A DNA stretch of 64,000 bases from assembly GCF_026012015.1 (NCBI RefSeq), contig NZ_BRXR01000001.1, forward strand, positions 404,001-468,000. The letters are read 5' to 3'. The notes beneath the pieces are model-generated. The model ran no database searches and was not told the DNA's origin. It saw only the letters and a list, made by a program, of their open reading frames with translations. Positions 1 through 9,248 of the stretch are shown one piece after another. Position 1 is the stretch's first letter; the number at the start of each line of letters is the position of its first letter. The DNA is from Clostridium omnivorum (lineage in GTDB: Bacteria; Bacillota; Clostridia; Clostridiales; Clostridiaceae). A program made the translations under genes and the position numbers.

Positions 1-232
1 ACATTTTTGTACGCAGCAAACAAACACTTTTAGGATAACTGCTATACCAATATGCCATTTAAGATTAAAAGTTAAAAACAACTATAATCATCTTGCAATC
101 CCCTTCCAATGTAAAATTACTTTTCTATTATAGTATTATTTTTACATTTAGTCAATGATTTAGAAACTATAGCAATAAAAGTATTAAATTCATTACTTAT
201 TACAAATTTAATTTATTAATACTTTTAAACAT

Positions 233-290
233 AAAAACCCCCTTGTGTTTGTTTTATTCATAAAAACAATTATACACAAAGAGGTTTTTA
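233..290 (-). terminator. Terminator of the speF-potE operon
   Basis: Two arms, AAAAACCTCTTTGTGT and ACACAAGGGGGTTTTT as read on the minus strand, face each other across a loop of about 26 nt just after the potE stop codon. The second arm runs into a U-rich stretch. The loop is long for a simple terminator, but position and T-run fit. Confidence 0.7.
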
Positions 291-292
291 TA

Positions 293-1633
293 TTAAGCTA
301 TTAGTTCTTCGGATTTATCTTTATCACTTTTCTTAACATCGAAACGATGTGAAACAAAACCATATAATGTCCATCCTGCAAATGTTACTATTGAACCATA
401 GAACATTGGCTCAAGACCTGAAGAATATAGAGCATATAAGCTGTAAGCTGAAGCTATTAAAGCAATAAAGGTTGTTTTCTTTATTTTTCCTTCAGGTACA
501 TTTTCTGATTTCATTATCGTATTTACTGATGACATAGATAGTAAATATGGAATAACGTTTGTTACAACAGCAAGGTTAACTAATACATTAAATTGTTTAG
601 CTAGTGTTGGGCTAATTGTCATTAATGCAAGTAAAGATTGGCCAATTGTAATTATACACATTCCTAAAACTGGAGTACCATTCTTTGAAACTTTACCAAA
701 TGCTTTTGGAAAATATCCTTCAACTGCAGAACTTCTAAATACTCCTGCTATTGTAAATTGCCATCCTAGTAGTGAACCGAAGCATGACATAACCATCAAC
801 GCCATAACTATTTTTCCTGCTATTGGACCAAGCATAGAAGCATAAGCTAATCCAAAAGGTGCATTTGTATTTAACAAACTAGCATTTGGAACAATACCAG
901 CAATAACGTTTGTAGAAATAATATATATTATACCCGCACCTATAGTTCCGCCTAAACAAGCTATAGGAACATTTTTCTTTGGGTTTTCAACTGCATCCAT
1001 GTTAGCAGAAGCAGATTCAAGACCTAAGAAAGCCCATAGAGTTATAGAAATAGACTTTCCAACAGCAGTGAAGAATGGTAGATGATTTGGATTCCATGCA
1101 GTTACATATTGATGTCCACTGAACCAGAACCATCCTATAGTTGACATGCCTAACACAGGAATGATTACACCCCATACAGTAATTGAACCAAGTTTTCCAG
1201 TTATACTTGCTCCTCCAAAGTTAAGAGCAGTAGCTAACCATAATGTAAAGATTGTCCATAATCCTACTGCAACAGGAGATAGTTGTACTCCTAAAAACAC
1301 TGATGAATAACCTACAGCAGAAATAGCTATCGCTATATTTGCAATTACTAATGATACACCATAGGAATAGTTAGCCATAAAGCTTCCAGCTGTTCCGTGT
1401 GAATACTCTGCATATCCACCCATTCCGCCTTCATTACGGCTGAACATACCACATTGTGCAAAAGCATAAGCTAATGCCATTGATCCAACTCCTGTAACTA
1501 GCCATGAAAGAATTGACATAGTTCCAACTTGAGCTAGGTTTGTAGGAAGCATTATTATTCCAGAGCCCATCATATTTATAGCAGTTATCATAGTTAACTG
1601 CAGAACGCTCATTTTGTCTTTCTTTTTACTCAT
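293..1633 (-). CDS. potE: Putrescine/ornithine antiporter PotE
   Basis: An APC-superfamily transporter of 446 residues with about 12 hydrophobic segments. It is recognisable as PotE from long conserved blocks: NMMGSGIIMLPT near the N-terminus, SWLVTGVGSMALA, RNEGGMGGYAEY, LWAFLGLESASANMD, and CFGSLLGWQFTIAGVF. In E. coli PotE exchanges extracellular ornithine for intracellular putrescine at acidic pH. The gene sits 106 nt downstream of the ornithine decarboxylase gene on the same strand, as in the speF-potE operon of enterobacteria. Together they would decarboxylate ornithine, consume a proton and export putrescine. The start is an ATG preceded by AAGGGG. The length equals that of characterised PotE proteins. 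Confidence 0.93.
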   Translation of the reverse strand: MSKKKDKMSVLQLTMITAINMMGSGIIMLPTNLAQVGTMSILSWLVTGVGSMALAYAFAQCGMFSRNEGGMGGYAEYSHGTAGSFMANYSYGVSLVIANIAIAISAVGYSSVFLGVQLSPVAVGLWTIFTLWLATALNFGGASITGKLGSITVWGVIIPVLGMSTIGWFWFSGHQYVTAWNPNHLPFFTAVGKSISITLWAFLGLESASANMDAVENPKKNVPIACLGGTIGAGIIYIISTNVIAGIVPNASLLNTNAPFGLAYASMLGPIAGKIVMALMVMSCFGSLLGWQFTIAGVFRSSAVEGYFPKAFGKVSKNGTPVLGMCIITIGQSLLALMTISPTLAKQFNVLVNLAVVTNVIPYLLSMSSVNTIMKSENVPEGKIKKTTFIALIASAYSLYALYSSGLEPMFYGSIVTFAGWTLYGFVSHRFDVKKSDKDKSEELIA

Positions 1634-1703
1634 AATTTTTTCCCCTTATCGTTTGTTAATTATTGAAATAATTTTTCTTGAGTTAAAATAATTTGAATTC
1701 ATG

Positions 1704-1730
1704 GCAGCTCATGATATAATCATAAGCTGC
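1704..1730 (-). promoter_or_regulatory. Intercistronic hairpin between speF and potE
   Basis: A near-perfect 12-bp inverted repeat (GCAGCT-c-ATGAT / ATCAT-a-AGCTGC, one G-U pair) with a 3-nt loop lies between the speF stop and the potE start. No long T-run follows, so it is more likely an mRNA processing or stability element, or a weak attenuator, than a full terminator. It could set the ratio of decarboxylase to antiporter. The function is inferred. Confidence 0.5.
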
Positions 1731-1739
1731 TAAGTAATA

Positions 1740-3992
1740 TTAAATTATTTTTTTATCTAGAACATATCCATAAGCCTTAACACGTCCATCTTCTTTTTCT
1801 AGGTATACCCCTTGAATTTCTGGAGCAAAACCAGGGAATAAATTGATTCCATCTTGTAGTATAGTGAAATATTTTTGTGCTGTTTCACTCCATACTTCTC
1901 CAGGAACAACACAGAATACTCCTGGTGGATATGGAAGAGCACCTTCTAGGGCTATTTCTCCTACAATGTTTTCAAGAGCAACTAGTTTAGCATTATTCCT
2001 TACCAATGCCCATTTAGCATCTTGAGCAGTCATAACTCTTGTAGGAAGAGATTTTTCATTAGCTCCTTCTATACTTAATGCTACTTCATCTAAAGCTGCA
2101 TTATTTGCTGCATCATACACTCTTCCTCTCTTTGGAAGACACTCAGCTCTAAATAATCTCTTTTGATATGTCTTTGCATCATTATTCTTATAAAAATCAT
2201 GCATTTCTTGACATAATCTTCTTATAGTATATCCTCTGTAACGATCTATGTTCTTGTTATAAAGAGTTGGTAATACTTCACTTAATGGTGCATCTTCTTT
2301 TACTAGCTGCTCAAATCTAACAAATTGTGCTACAAGACTTTCCATCTTGGTTGCAGTTTCAGCTGGAGTCATTAAGAATAATATTGAATTCAAGTCATTT
2401 TTCTCAGGAATAATTCCTACTTCTCTTAAATAATTTGCTAGTATAGTTGCTGGTATACCAAAGTCTTCGTACTCACCAGTTGCAGCGTTAATTCCTGGTG
2501 TTGTTAACATAAATTTGTTTGGATCAACGAAGTATTGGTTTTCACCATATCCATCAAATGCGTGCCATTTTTCTCCTGGTACAAATCTGAAGAAATCAAT
2601 GTTATTTGAAATTTCTTCTGTGTCATAGTCTTCCCAATTCTTTCCGTTTACAGTTGGCGGAATAAATGGCCTTATCATCGAACAATTCTTTATTACTGAT
2701 TTTCTAGCTTCAACACCTAGTTTTATGCAGTCAGCCCATAGACGTCTACCTGCTTCTCCTTCTTGCATTCTTGCATTAACATCTAGTGTTGAATATAAAG
2801 GATAGAATGGACTAGTTGAAGCATATAGCATAAATGAGTTATTAAATCTCTTATGGTCTACATAACGATGTTGTCCTTTAATATGACTATCTTTTTTATG
2901 TATTTGTGACGCTTGAGAGAAGCCAGCTTGTTGCTTATGAATGGATTGAGTTACAAATATTCCAGGATCATTTTCGTTTAGTTCTAATAGTAGAGGAGAA
3001 CAATCTCTCATCATTGGAATAAATTGCTCATATCCAACCCATGCAGAGTCAAATAATATGTAATCACAAAGATGACCAATTTTATCAACTACTTGTCTTG
3101 CATTATATATAGTTCCATCATAGGTTCCAAGTTGGATTATAGCTAATCTAAACGGTCTCTTAGCTGTAGCTTTTTCTGGAGCTACTTTGCTTATTTCTTT
3201 TCTTAAATACTTCTCATCAAAGCAATGTGCGTCAATACCGCCAATGAATCCATATGGGTTACGTCCAGTTTCCAAATATACAGGAGTAGCACCATTTTGT
3301 ACTAAAGCTGAGTTATATACAGATTTATGATTGTTTCTATCAAATAAAACTAAATCGCCTGGAGCAACTACAGAACCTACAACTACAGTGTTTGCAGTGC
3401 TTGTCCCATTCATTACAAAATAAGTTTTATCTGCATTGTATATTCTAGCAGCATTTTGTTCAGCATCTACTGCTGGACCTTCGTGAATTAATAAATCTCC
3501 TAATGCAACATCCGCATTGCAAATATCTGAGCGGAAAATGTTCTCTCCGTAAAAGTCGTAAAGAAATCTACCTGCTGGATGCTTTCTAAAATATTGGCCA
3601 CCTTGATGTCCAGGACAATCAAACTGTATATTTCCTCTTTCTACATAGTTACTCAATGCTCTAAAGAAAGGAGGCAATATTTTTTCCTCATATTGATTTG
3701 CAGCAGTTTCAATTACTCTGCTGTAAAGATTAGCATCGAAGGTGTTACCATCAATTACACGATAAACTTTTTGTGCTAATTCGCTGTTAAGCTTGTCTTC
3801 ATTTTTTAAAACAACAAATATTGGAACTCCAAATTTGGTATCAAATGCAGCATTAACTAAATTAACATCAGCATCAGTTACTACTACTGCAGCAACATCT
3901 GTAAAGTCAGTGCTTTCAGCTAATACTAATTCTCTATTAGTTGAAAAGTACTCTTTTGCTTCTGTGGTGTAAGCAATTTTTAATTGTTTCAT
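1740..3992 (-). CDS. speF: Inducible-type ornithine decarboxylase SpeF
   Basis: A 750-residue PLP-dependent group III (Orn/Lys/Arg) decarboxylase. The order is an N-terminal wing domain (about 1-105), the PLP-binding core with DCPGHQGGQYFRKHPAG (125-141) and the Schiff-base lysine in SIHKQQAGFSQ (K353), and the C-terminal domain ending in the PYPPGV-type signature. Long blocks such as LAIIQLGTYDGTIYNARQVV and DCSPLLLELNENDPGI match E. coli SpeF rather than the lysine or arginine enzymes. It converts ornithine to putrescine and CO2, raising internal pH. The neighbour potE supports ornithine as substrate. The ATG is preceded by CGGAGGAT. The gene upstream encodes a PucR-type regulator in the same direction. 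Confidence 0.93.
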   Translation of the reverse strand: MKQLKIAYTTEAKEYFSTNRELVLAESTDFTDVAAVVVTDADVNLVNAAFDTKFGVPIFVVLKNEDKLNSELAQKVYRVIDGNTFDANLYSRVIETAANQYEEKILPPFFRALSNYVERGNIQFDCPGHQGGQYFRKHPAGRFLYDFYGENIFRSDICNADVALGDLLIHEGPAVDAEQNAARIYNADKTYFVMNGTSTANTVVVGSVVAPGDLVLFDRNNHKSVYNSALVQNGATPVYLETGRNPYGFIGGIDAHCFDEKYLRKEISKVAPEKATAKRPFRLAIIQLGTYDGTIYNARQVVDKIGHLCDYILFDSAWVGYEQFIPMMRDCSPLLLELNENDPGIFVTQSIHKQQAGFSQASQIHKKDSHIKGQHRYVDHKRFNNSFMLYASTSPFYPLYSTLDVNARMQEGEAGRRLWADCIKLGVEARKSVIKNCSMIRPFIPPTVNGKNWEDYDTEEISNNIDFFRFVPGEKWHAFDGYGENQYFVDPNKFMLTTPGINAATGEYEDFGIPATILANYLREVGIIPEKNDLNSILFLMTPAETATKMESLVAQFVRFEQLVKEDAPLSEVLPTLYNKNIDRYRGYTIRRLCQEMHDFYKNNDAKTYQKRLFRAECLPKRGRVYDAANNAALDEVALSIEGANEKSLPTRVMTAQDAKWALVRNNAKLVALENIVGEIALEGALPYPPGVFCVVPGEVWSETAQKYFTILQDGINLFPGFAPEIQGVYLEKEDGRVKAYGYVLDKKII

Positions 3993-4242
3993 TTTTCATC
4001 CTCCGTTTAATATTTATAAATAATTTCGAAAATTAATATAAAATAACAAGCTAATATTCGACATACTGCATCAGCTATACTTAAAAATAAAATAAATAAA
4101 TTATCTAAAAGGCTTATTGAAATTTAATGAAAATAATTTATGAATGCATTTATAAATTTTCTTTCCTTTGATATAATACACTATTTAAAAGCATTCTGGA
4201 ATTGTAATAATTAAAATTACAATAGATATTATCTTGTAAAAT

Positions 4243-5388
4243 TTACAAAGAACTATTCAGCAAAGCATAAATTCTAATGGCTACCGCAAGTTCTTCATAA
4301 AAGTGTTCAATTCTACAATGTTCGCAAAGTATCTTATTTATTTTGTCGATTCTATATCTTACTGTATTTCCATGTTGAAATAATTCTTCTGCAGTTGCTT
4401 TTATATCTCCATTATTCTCTACATATTTTATAGCAGTTTTTAACAATTCTGTTTCATTGTTTTTATCATAAGCTATTAATGGCTCTATCATTTCTTTGTA
4501 ATATTTCAATACCCAAGGGTTATCTAAAATAGGTAAAACTATCCTATGAATACCCATTTGAGAAAAAATCGAAACGCTCTTTTTATAGGTTACTGCATAT
4601 TTATAAGCATACAAGCTTTCTTGTATAGAATTATTCAAACTAGACAAACTTTCATGTAAACTACTTATTCCAATAATATATTCTTTTTCATTAAATCCCC
4701 ACCAGCGAAGTTTTCTTGAAATAGTTTTATCTATATCCCTTTCTTCTACTTCTTCAAAAGTAATAATAACAATATACCCCTCTTTGTATGGTATAATTTT
4801 GCTACAAGTTTCTTCTATCTCTTTATTTGAAAATGTAATTTTAGAACTTACTTTACTTCTTTTTCTCTTACAAAAGGCTACAATGTTTTTTTCCTGAAAA
4901 TTAATATTTATTTTGCGGGCTATATTTTTTATTTTTGAATCATTGAAATCATTATATAATATATTATCTATTTTCAAAGCTAAATTTTCGTACTCTTTCT
5001 TATCATTTATAGCTTTATTAACATGAACAATCACATCTTCTGTAAAAGTATCACTAAATATCATGATAGGAAAGTGCTTGCTATTTGCAAGCCTAATTAC
5101 ATCCTCAGGTATATAGTTAAAATAAATATTTTTAATTGCTAGGCAGCTGATACCAATTTCAATCATTCTTTCTACACTTTCATACAGTTCATCTATGTTG
5201 TCTTTTATGGCTACCAATGTACTTAAAGCAAAATCTCCCTTACTAAAGTTTTCTTCTATTAAATCACCAATTTCATAATCCCAAACTGCAACATGGGTTA
5301 TTTTATTTGAAAGACCTGTTTTTCCTGCAATAACCTTAAATCCTTTTAGTATTTCAAGTTCTAGAGCTTCATGTACAGTTACAGACAT
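4243..5388 (-). CDS. PucR-family transcriptional regulator
   Basis: A 381-residue protein with the PucR layout: an N-terminal purine-catabolism-regulator-like domain (about 1-125, opening VHEALELEILKGFKVIAGKTGL), a middle GGDEF-like segment (about 130-290) and a C-terminal PucR helix-turn-helix containing GDIKATAEELFQHGNTVRYRIDKI (about 335-360). Family members are usually activators that respond to small nitrogen compounds. It lies directly upstream of speF-potE on the same strand with a gap of about 250 nt, so it may control ornithine decarboxylation. This link is inferred from position only. The start ATG follows AAGGAGG with good spacing. Confidence 0.85.
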   Translation of the reverse strand: MSVTVHEALELEILKGFKVIAGKTGLSNKITHVAVWDYEIGDLIEENFSKGDFALSTLVAIKDNIDELYESVERMIEIGISCLAIKNIYFNYIPEDVIRLANSKHFPIMIFSDTFTEDVIVHVNKAINDKKEYENLALKIDNILYNDFNDSKIKNIARKININFQEKNIVAFCKRKRSKVSSKITFSNKEIEETCSKIIPYKEGYIVIITFEEVEERDIDKTISRKLRWWGFNEKEYIIGISSLHESLSSLNNSIQESLYAYKYAVTYKKSVSIFSQMGIHRIVLPILDNPWVLKYYKEMIEPLIAYDKNNETELLKTAIKYVENNGDIKATAEELFQHGNTVRYRIDKINKILCEHCRIEHFYEELAVAIRIYALLNSSL

Positions 5389-5741
5389 CTATTTTCCTCC
5401 TTTTAATTTAACCATAAAAAGTACTTTTCATATTTGGGCAAAAATCCATAATAACTTAAGCTATTTAATTAAGAATTATTATGCATTGTTACATATTTCA
5501 CAAGTCTATATTTGTTTGGAATTCCCTTCCATGCCACCCAAATGTAGATTACTTACTATACTTATCACGAATAATTATAAACAACCATTATTATAAAATC
5601 AAATGATTGAATTGTATAATATTACAATTTTATACAGTTAACTCAATATAATTATAGAAACAAATGCCTCACTGACAATTATTTAACAATCAAAAAAAAT
5701 AAAAAAGGGTTTTTACCCTTTTTAATATTAAAATTATCACA
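5389..5741. other. Intergenic region between yyaC and the pucR-like gene
   Basis: About 350 nt of very AT-rich DNA with no credible reading frame. Its right end holds the yyaC terminator (5701-5723). Positions 5447-5483 form an interrupted inverted repeat (CATAATAA-CTTAA ... TTAAG-aa-TTATTATG) some 60-95 nt upstream of the pucR-like start, a possible autoregulatory site. Confidence 0.4.
5701..5723 (-). terminator. Terminator after yyaC
   Basis: AAAAAGGGT and ACCCTTTTT form a compact hairpin with A-run and T-run on opposite sides, directly after the yyaC stop. It could act in both directions. Confidence 0.8.
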
Positions 5742-6272
5742 TTACTGTTTATTATCGTTCAATGCATATCTAAATGCATCTCTTATAACTGATGCTATTT
5801 TATATATATATCTTAATCTAATAGGCAATTCTAGCAAATAATCACTTACCTCTTTTTTTTCTATTATAGCTTCAATAGCAAAATCTCCTATACAAGTATG
5901 CTTCTTACTTACAGCAGATCCAGGATTCACACTTCCTTCTCTAAATTTTATTATTCCGATATCCTTTTCATTGCCTAGACAACCATCAATTGCTATTACT
6001 TTACAATCCTTATATAAATTTGTTATCTCCTTGATTTTTACTTCGATATTGCCTGAATGTATTGGATTTTCAAGTACTCCTAATACTTGTACAGGTATAT
6101 TTGCTTCTACAAGAAAAGAGCCAACAAGCGGTCCTAAGCAATCACATATATACTTATCTGTCCCTATGCAGATTACTACTACTTTACCACTTTCCCCAAT
6201 TGCCTCCTTTAGAAACTTACCTAAAGTAATTGCTGCACCATTATCTTCATAATACACGCTAACAGGTAGCAT
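5742..6272 (-). CDS. yyaC: Sporulation protein YyaC (GPR-like putative spore protease)
   Basis: A 176-residue protein of the YyaC/DUF1256 family, related in fold to the germination protease GPR. Recognisable blocks are VVVICIGTDKYICDCLGPLVG (about 33-53), ENPIHSGN (about 68-75), AIDGCLGNEKDIGIIKFREG (about 94-113) and PGSAVSKKHTCIGDFAIEA. In Bacillus yyaC is transcribed in the forespore; its substrate is not settled. It stands alone between a terminator and an unrelated membrane protein gene. Its presence is good evidence that the host forms endospores. ATG after GGGGTG. Confidence 0.85.
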   Translation of the reverse strand: MLPVSVYYEDNGAAITLGKFLKEAIGESGKVVVICIGTDKYICDCLGPLVGSFLVEANIPVQVLGVLENPIHSGNIEVKIKEITNLYKDCKVIAIDGCLGNEKDIGIIKFREGSVNPGSAVSKKHTCIGDFAIEAIIEKKEVSDYLLELPIRLRYIYKIASVIRDAFRYALNDNKQ

Positions 6273-6596
6273 AAAAACACCCCACTATAAAATTAAGGCT
6301 AAGTCTTTGAACTTTTAAATTGTTACTTTATCTTTTGAGGTACATATTCAAATGATTCTACTGCTTCTTAGATACTTAAAGCAGTACTGAAAATGTTAAA
6401 TTAAAGAAATGAGTTTTATGATGAAAGAATGTTGAATTATTTCAATATACTACAATAATATACTATTTTTAGGTAAATGTGAAGAGTTTTTTATTTGATT
6501 AGTATAAGTATGCTTATCTAGATAAAAAAATATTACCATATAAAAAAGCTGGAGCAGCTTTTGCACACTCCAGCTTTAATTCAGAATAATAATTTC
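6273..6596. other. Intergenic region upstream of yyaC
   Basis: About 320 nt with no credible gene. It contains the terminator of the downstream-facing membrane protein gene (6544-6577) and otherwise AT-rich sequence that presumably carries the yyaC promoter. I could not single out a convincing forespore (sigma-G type) promoter by eye. Confidence 0.35.
6544..6577 (-). terminator. Terminator of the membrane protein gene at 6.6-7.6 kb
   Basis: A 10-bp stem AAAGCTGGAG / CTCCAGCTTT with a 14-nt loop, followed on the minus strand by a T-run. It lies 20 nt past the stop codon. Confidence 0.85.
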
Positions 6597-7577
6597 TTAT
6601 TCTGCAAGAGCTTTAATTTCCTTATACTTTTCAAGATCTGTATAAAGTTCTCCAAGATAAGGATTTCTCTTAGTCTTAACTGATTTATAAATCATATAAA
6701 TAAATACTGCTATATTTGCAATTAATGCAAGGAAGCTAACTGTAAACTGAATATTACTATTGTAAGCAGAAGCTACTGCAAATTTACCCTTGTCCTGGAA
6801 CAGAGGGAAGGTCTGTGCAAACATACACCATAATGCTAGAGTTTGTGCACGATGCTGTAGCCAAGCACCTTTTCCAATTGTAAATGCACATAATGTAGGT
6901 GCTAAAAGTAATGCAAATCCGCAGTACCAAGCATGTCCTGGCAGGCAGTTATAAGTATAAGCAAAGTTCCAAAGGTCATAAGCTACTATCCAGAACCATA
7001 CCATGTCAGGCCACAGCATATCCATGCTGCCATCTTTTTCTGTCTTCTTTCTTATGCAAATTCCAAACCATCCTGTAATAGTTATAATATTTAATATACC
7101 AGCTATACCATTCATGAAATTCCATGGTCCACCAAGAACTTGCATTGCTTCATCAGTGAGCATACCAAGTCCATGATATTGCATACCAACTTGGAAATCA
7201 CGAGTTACTGCTTCTAAAATGTTTATAGCAAGTATTAATGGAGGAAAGCATAAAGCCCATTTATTTTCAGATAATCTCCATTCCTTGCCAGTTAACTTAT
7301 TTTTACCTTTAACATGTCTTATGCACCAAAAGCCTATACATCCTGCAGTTGAAGAGTATACTTTTGCCAAATGGAACCAATCAGTATAAGTTGTATCTTT
7401 TAATACTGTAAACCATAATATTGAAAGTACTATTGGTAAAATGACAAAGCTGAAAAAGCCAACATACTTCCATCTTCTAGCTATTTCATTCAAGCCAAAG
7501 AGTGCTACAAAAACAAGAATCCAAACTGCCCATACACTTAATAATGTTGCCCCCTCTGCATAGTTAAAAACAAACAT
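6597..7577 (-). CDS. Polytopic membrane protein of unknown function (resembles DUF5692)
   Basis: A 326-residue integral membrane protein with about nine hydrophobic segments, rich in Trp (for example CIGFWCIRHVKG, MDMLWPDMVWFWIVAYDLWNFAYTY). I recall this type being grouped as DUF5692 in clostridia but cannot confirm this here. No transporter or enzyme signature is evident. A TetR-type gene lies immediately upstream in the same direction, separated by 131 nt that contain a promoter overlapped by a dyad, so expression is probably ligand-controlled. A role in export, sensing or lipid biology is open. ATG after GGGGGAC. Confidence 0.6.
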   Translation of the reverse strand: MFVFNYAEGATLLSVWAVWILVFVALFGLNEIARRWKYVGFFSFVILPIVLSILWFTVLKDTTYTDWFHLAKVYSSTAGCIGFWCIRHVKGKNKLTGKEWRLSENKWALCFPPLILAINILEAVTRDFQVGMQYHGLGMLTDEAMQVLGGPWNFMNGIAGILNIITITGWFGICIRKKTEKDGSMDMLWPDMVWFWIVAYDLWNFAYTYNCLPGHAWYCGFALLLAPTLCAFTIGKGAWLQHRAQTLALWCMFAQTFPLFQDKGKFAVASAYNSNIQFTVSFLALIANIAVFIYMIYKSVKTKRNPYLGELYTDLEKYKEIKALAE

Positions 7578-7622
7578 TTAGAGTCCCCCTTTATAAAAAA
7601 TATTAGTGCTTTTGTCCTTTTT

Positions 7623-7658
7623 ATTGTACAATTTTTGACTATTGTTATTCAATAGACA
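7623..7658 (-). promoter_or_regulatory. Promoter with overlapping dyad (putative TetR operator)
   Basis: On the minus strand TTGAAT (7647-7652) and TACAAT (7623-7628) are separated by exactly 18 nt. A 23-bp interrupted palindrome, TGTCTATTG-AATAA-CAATAGTCA (7636-7658, one mismatched pair), covers the -35 element and part of the spacer. Its size and placement are typical of TetR-family operators. Regulation by the adjacent TetR-like protein is inferred. Confidence 0.55.
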
Positions 7659-7708
7659 GATAATTGAAAGTGTCTAAATTTTGATAAAAAAATAACACAC
7701 TATGAATT

Positions 7709-8281
7709 TTATTTTGCTTCATCCTTCACAAAAGCCTCTACTGAACGTGGGATACTCCCTGTTATCATTATTAAAAGTTTTTTTAGTATAACTTCTGGTT
7801 CCTCTTTCATTCCATCACTTACCCAATCAGACATAAGACCGTTAAAGACATGTCTATAAAAATTAACAATAAATGCTTGGTCCTTTATAAGTAATTTTAC
7901 TCCCATTTTATTTGCGCATTCTTCAACTACATTGTTAAGCAAATCATTTGAAAAGTTAATAAAGAACAAATTAACTTCATTCCAGTATGAAGAATGATAT
8001 ATATGTAAAATCATTTTTGAATTTTTCTTCAAGTAATTCATTGTTGCTAGAAACCCGCCTTCCCAGGTTTCAAAGGTTCTATTTTGAGCAATATCTGTAG
8101 ATAGTTCTTCAAACATAATGAATTTGAGTATGTCCATAATGTCTGTAAAGTAATAGTAAAAAGTCTGCCTATTCACATTGCACTTTTCACAGATTTCCTT
8201 TACAGTTACTTTATCCATTGGGTGTCTATTCAATAAGTCCTTAAAAGAATTAACTATTACAAATTTAGCATTGCGTTTCAT
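7709..8281 (-). CDS. TetR-family transcriptional regulator
   Basis: A 190-residue regulator. The N-terminal DNA-binding domain contains DKVTVKEICEKCNVNRQTFYYYFTDIMDIL, the classic TetR helix-turn-helix with the terminal YYYF motif (about residues 22-50). The rest is an all-helical ligand domain resembling the DhaS/TetR_C_7 type. The start was taken at the ATG at 8281 because GGAGGAG lies 5-7 nt upstream; a longer in-frame ATG 23 codons further up lacks a ribosome binding site and adds a non-family tail. It precedes the membrane protein gene and likely represses it through the dyad at 7636-7658. Confidence 0.85.
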   Translation of the reverse strand: MKRNAKFVIVNSFKDLLNRHPMDKVTVKEICEKCNVNRQTFYYYFTDIMDILKFIMFEELSTDIAQNRTFETWEGGFLATMNYLKKNSKMILHIYHSSYWNEVNLFFINFSNDLLNNVVEECANKMGVKLLIKDQAFIVNFYRHVFNGLMSDWVSDGMKEEPEVILKKLLIMITGSIPRSVEAFVKDEAK

Positions 8282-8612
8282 AAACTTCTCCTCCACATTG
8301 AGCCTAAATACAGGTATTGTATTGCCATAAATATAAAAACCTTTTCTCATTTTATTTTATCATATAATAATTCCACTTTAGTATAATTTTTTCAATTTAT
8401 ATTTTAGTACTATCCTTTATCCTTCTAATTTATATTTCTATAATAAATTATTGAACCATTCTAAATTCTCTTGATAATATTTCCTTTTAAAGTACTAATA
8501 TTTCATGAAATTAATCGTTAAAAAAAAATAATATAATTATTAAACAAAGTAACTTTTGTTTTTTTGAATATGTTATATAATATTAATGTAATATATTTCA
8601 TTGGAGGTTATT
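8282..8612. other. Divergent region between the TetR-like gene and greA
   Basis: About 330 nt of AT-rich DNA between two divergent genes. A TATAAT box at 8576-8581 in front of greA is the clearest promoter element; its -35 partner is weak. No gene or strong hairpin is visible. Confidence 0.4.
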
Positions 8613-9080
8613 ATGAATAATAGACTAACAGAAGAAAATATGAAAAAGCTTCAGGAAGAATTAGAATATAGAATGAGCGTTAAAAGAGCTGAAATAGCAA
8701 AAGAAAAAATGGAGGCTGCTGCACATGGTGATAGATCAGAAAATGCAGAATATAAAGAAGCCTGTGCTAATTATAGAGAAAATGACAATAGAATTCAATA
8801 TTTATTAACTATGCTTTCAACAGCAACTGTCATAAATGATGAAAATGCAGATAAGTCGGTTTTAGGAGTTGGTAGTAAAGCAAGAGTTAAATTTATAGAA
8901 GATGAATATGAAACCGATGTAACTTTAGTAACTACATTGGATTTAGATCCAGAAAATATGCGTATAAGTATTGAATCTGATTTAGGAAAAGCATTATCTG
9001 GAAAAAAAGCTGGGGATATTGTTGAAGTTGAAGCTCCAGGAGAAAAATATAATGTGGAGATTTTAGAGATATTAGAGTAA
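8613..9080 (+). CDS. greA: Transcription elongation factor GreA
   Basis: A 155-residue GreA/GreB-family protein. Residues 1-75 form the antiparallel coiled coil that enters the RNA polymerase secondary channel; its tip carries the conserved acidic pair in HGDRSENAEY (D40, E43). Residues 80-155 form the FKBP-like domain, with AGDIVEVEAPGEKYNVEILEI. It rescues backtracked polymerase by stimulating transcript cleavage. The start is the ATG at 8613 preceded by TTGGAGGTTATT; a TTG four codons earlier overlaps that ribosome binding site. It stands alone with its own terminator; clostridia often carry more than one greA, so this may be a second copy. Confidence 0.9.
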   Translation: MNNRLTEENMKKLQEELEYRMSVKRAEIAKEKMEAAAHGDRSENAEYKEACANYRENDNRIQYLLTMLSTATVINDENADKSVLGVGSKARVKFIEDEYETDVTLVTTLDLDPENMRISIESDLGKALSGKKAGDIVEVEAPGEKYNVEILEILE

Positions 9081-9167
9081 TACCTACATCCTCTTATTTT
9101 TCTAAGACTACATACTTAATAGATAACGTAATTAGTGTTTTCTTTATAATAAGATAAATTATATATT

Positions 9168-9208
9168 AAAGATATGACTTGTGAGCAAATGCATAAGTCA
9201 TATCTTTT
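9168..9208 (+). terminator. Convergent terminator between greA and the LysR-type gene
   Basis: A perfect 13-bp stem AAAGATATGACTT / AAGTCATATCTTT with a 14-nt loop and flanking A and T runs, placed between two convergent genes, so probably bidirectional. Confidence 0.85.
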
Positions 9209-9248
9209 TCTCATTATATTTTAAAATTACCAAAAAAATTTCAATATA

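Noticed and set aside
1-232. Possible gene or RNA at the left edge
   Set aside because: Very AT-rich, no open frame and no strong hairpin; nothing could be supported.
1740-3992. Lysine or arginine decarboxylase
   Set aside because: The conserved blocks follow SpeF and the neighbour is PotE, both pointing to ornithine.
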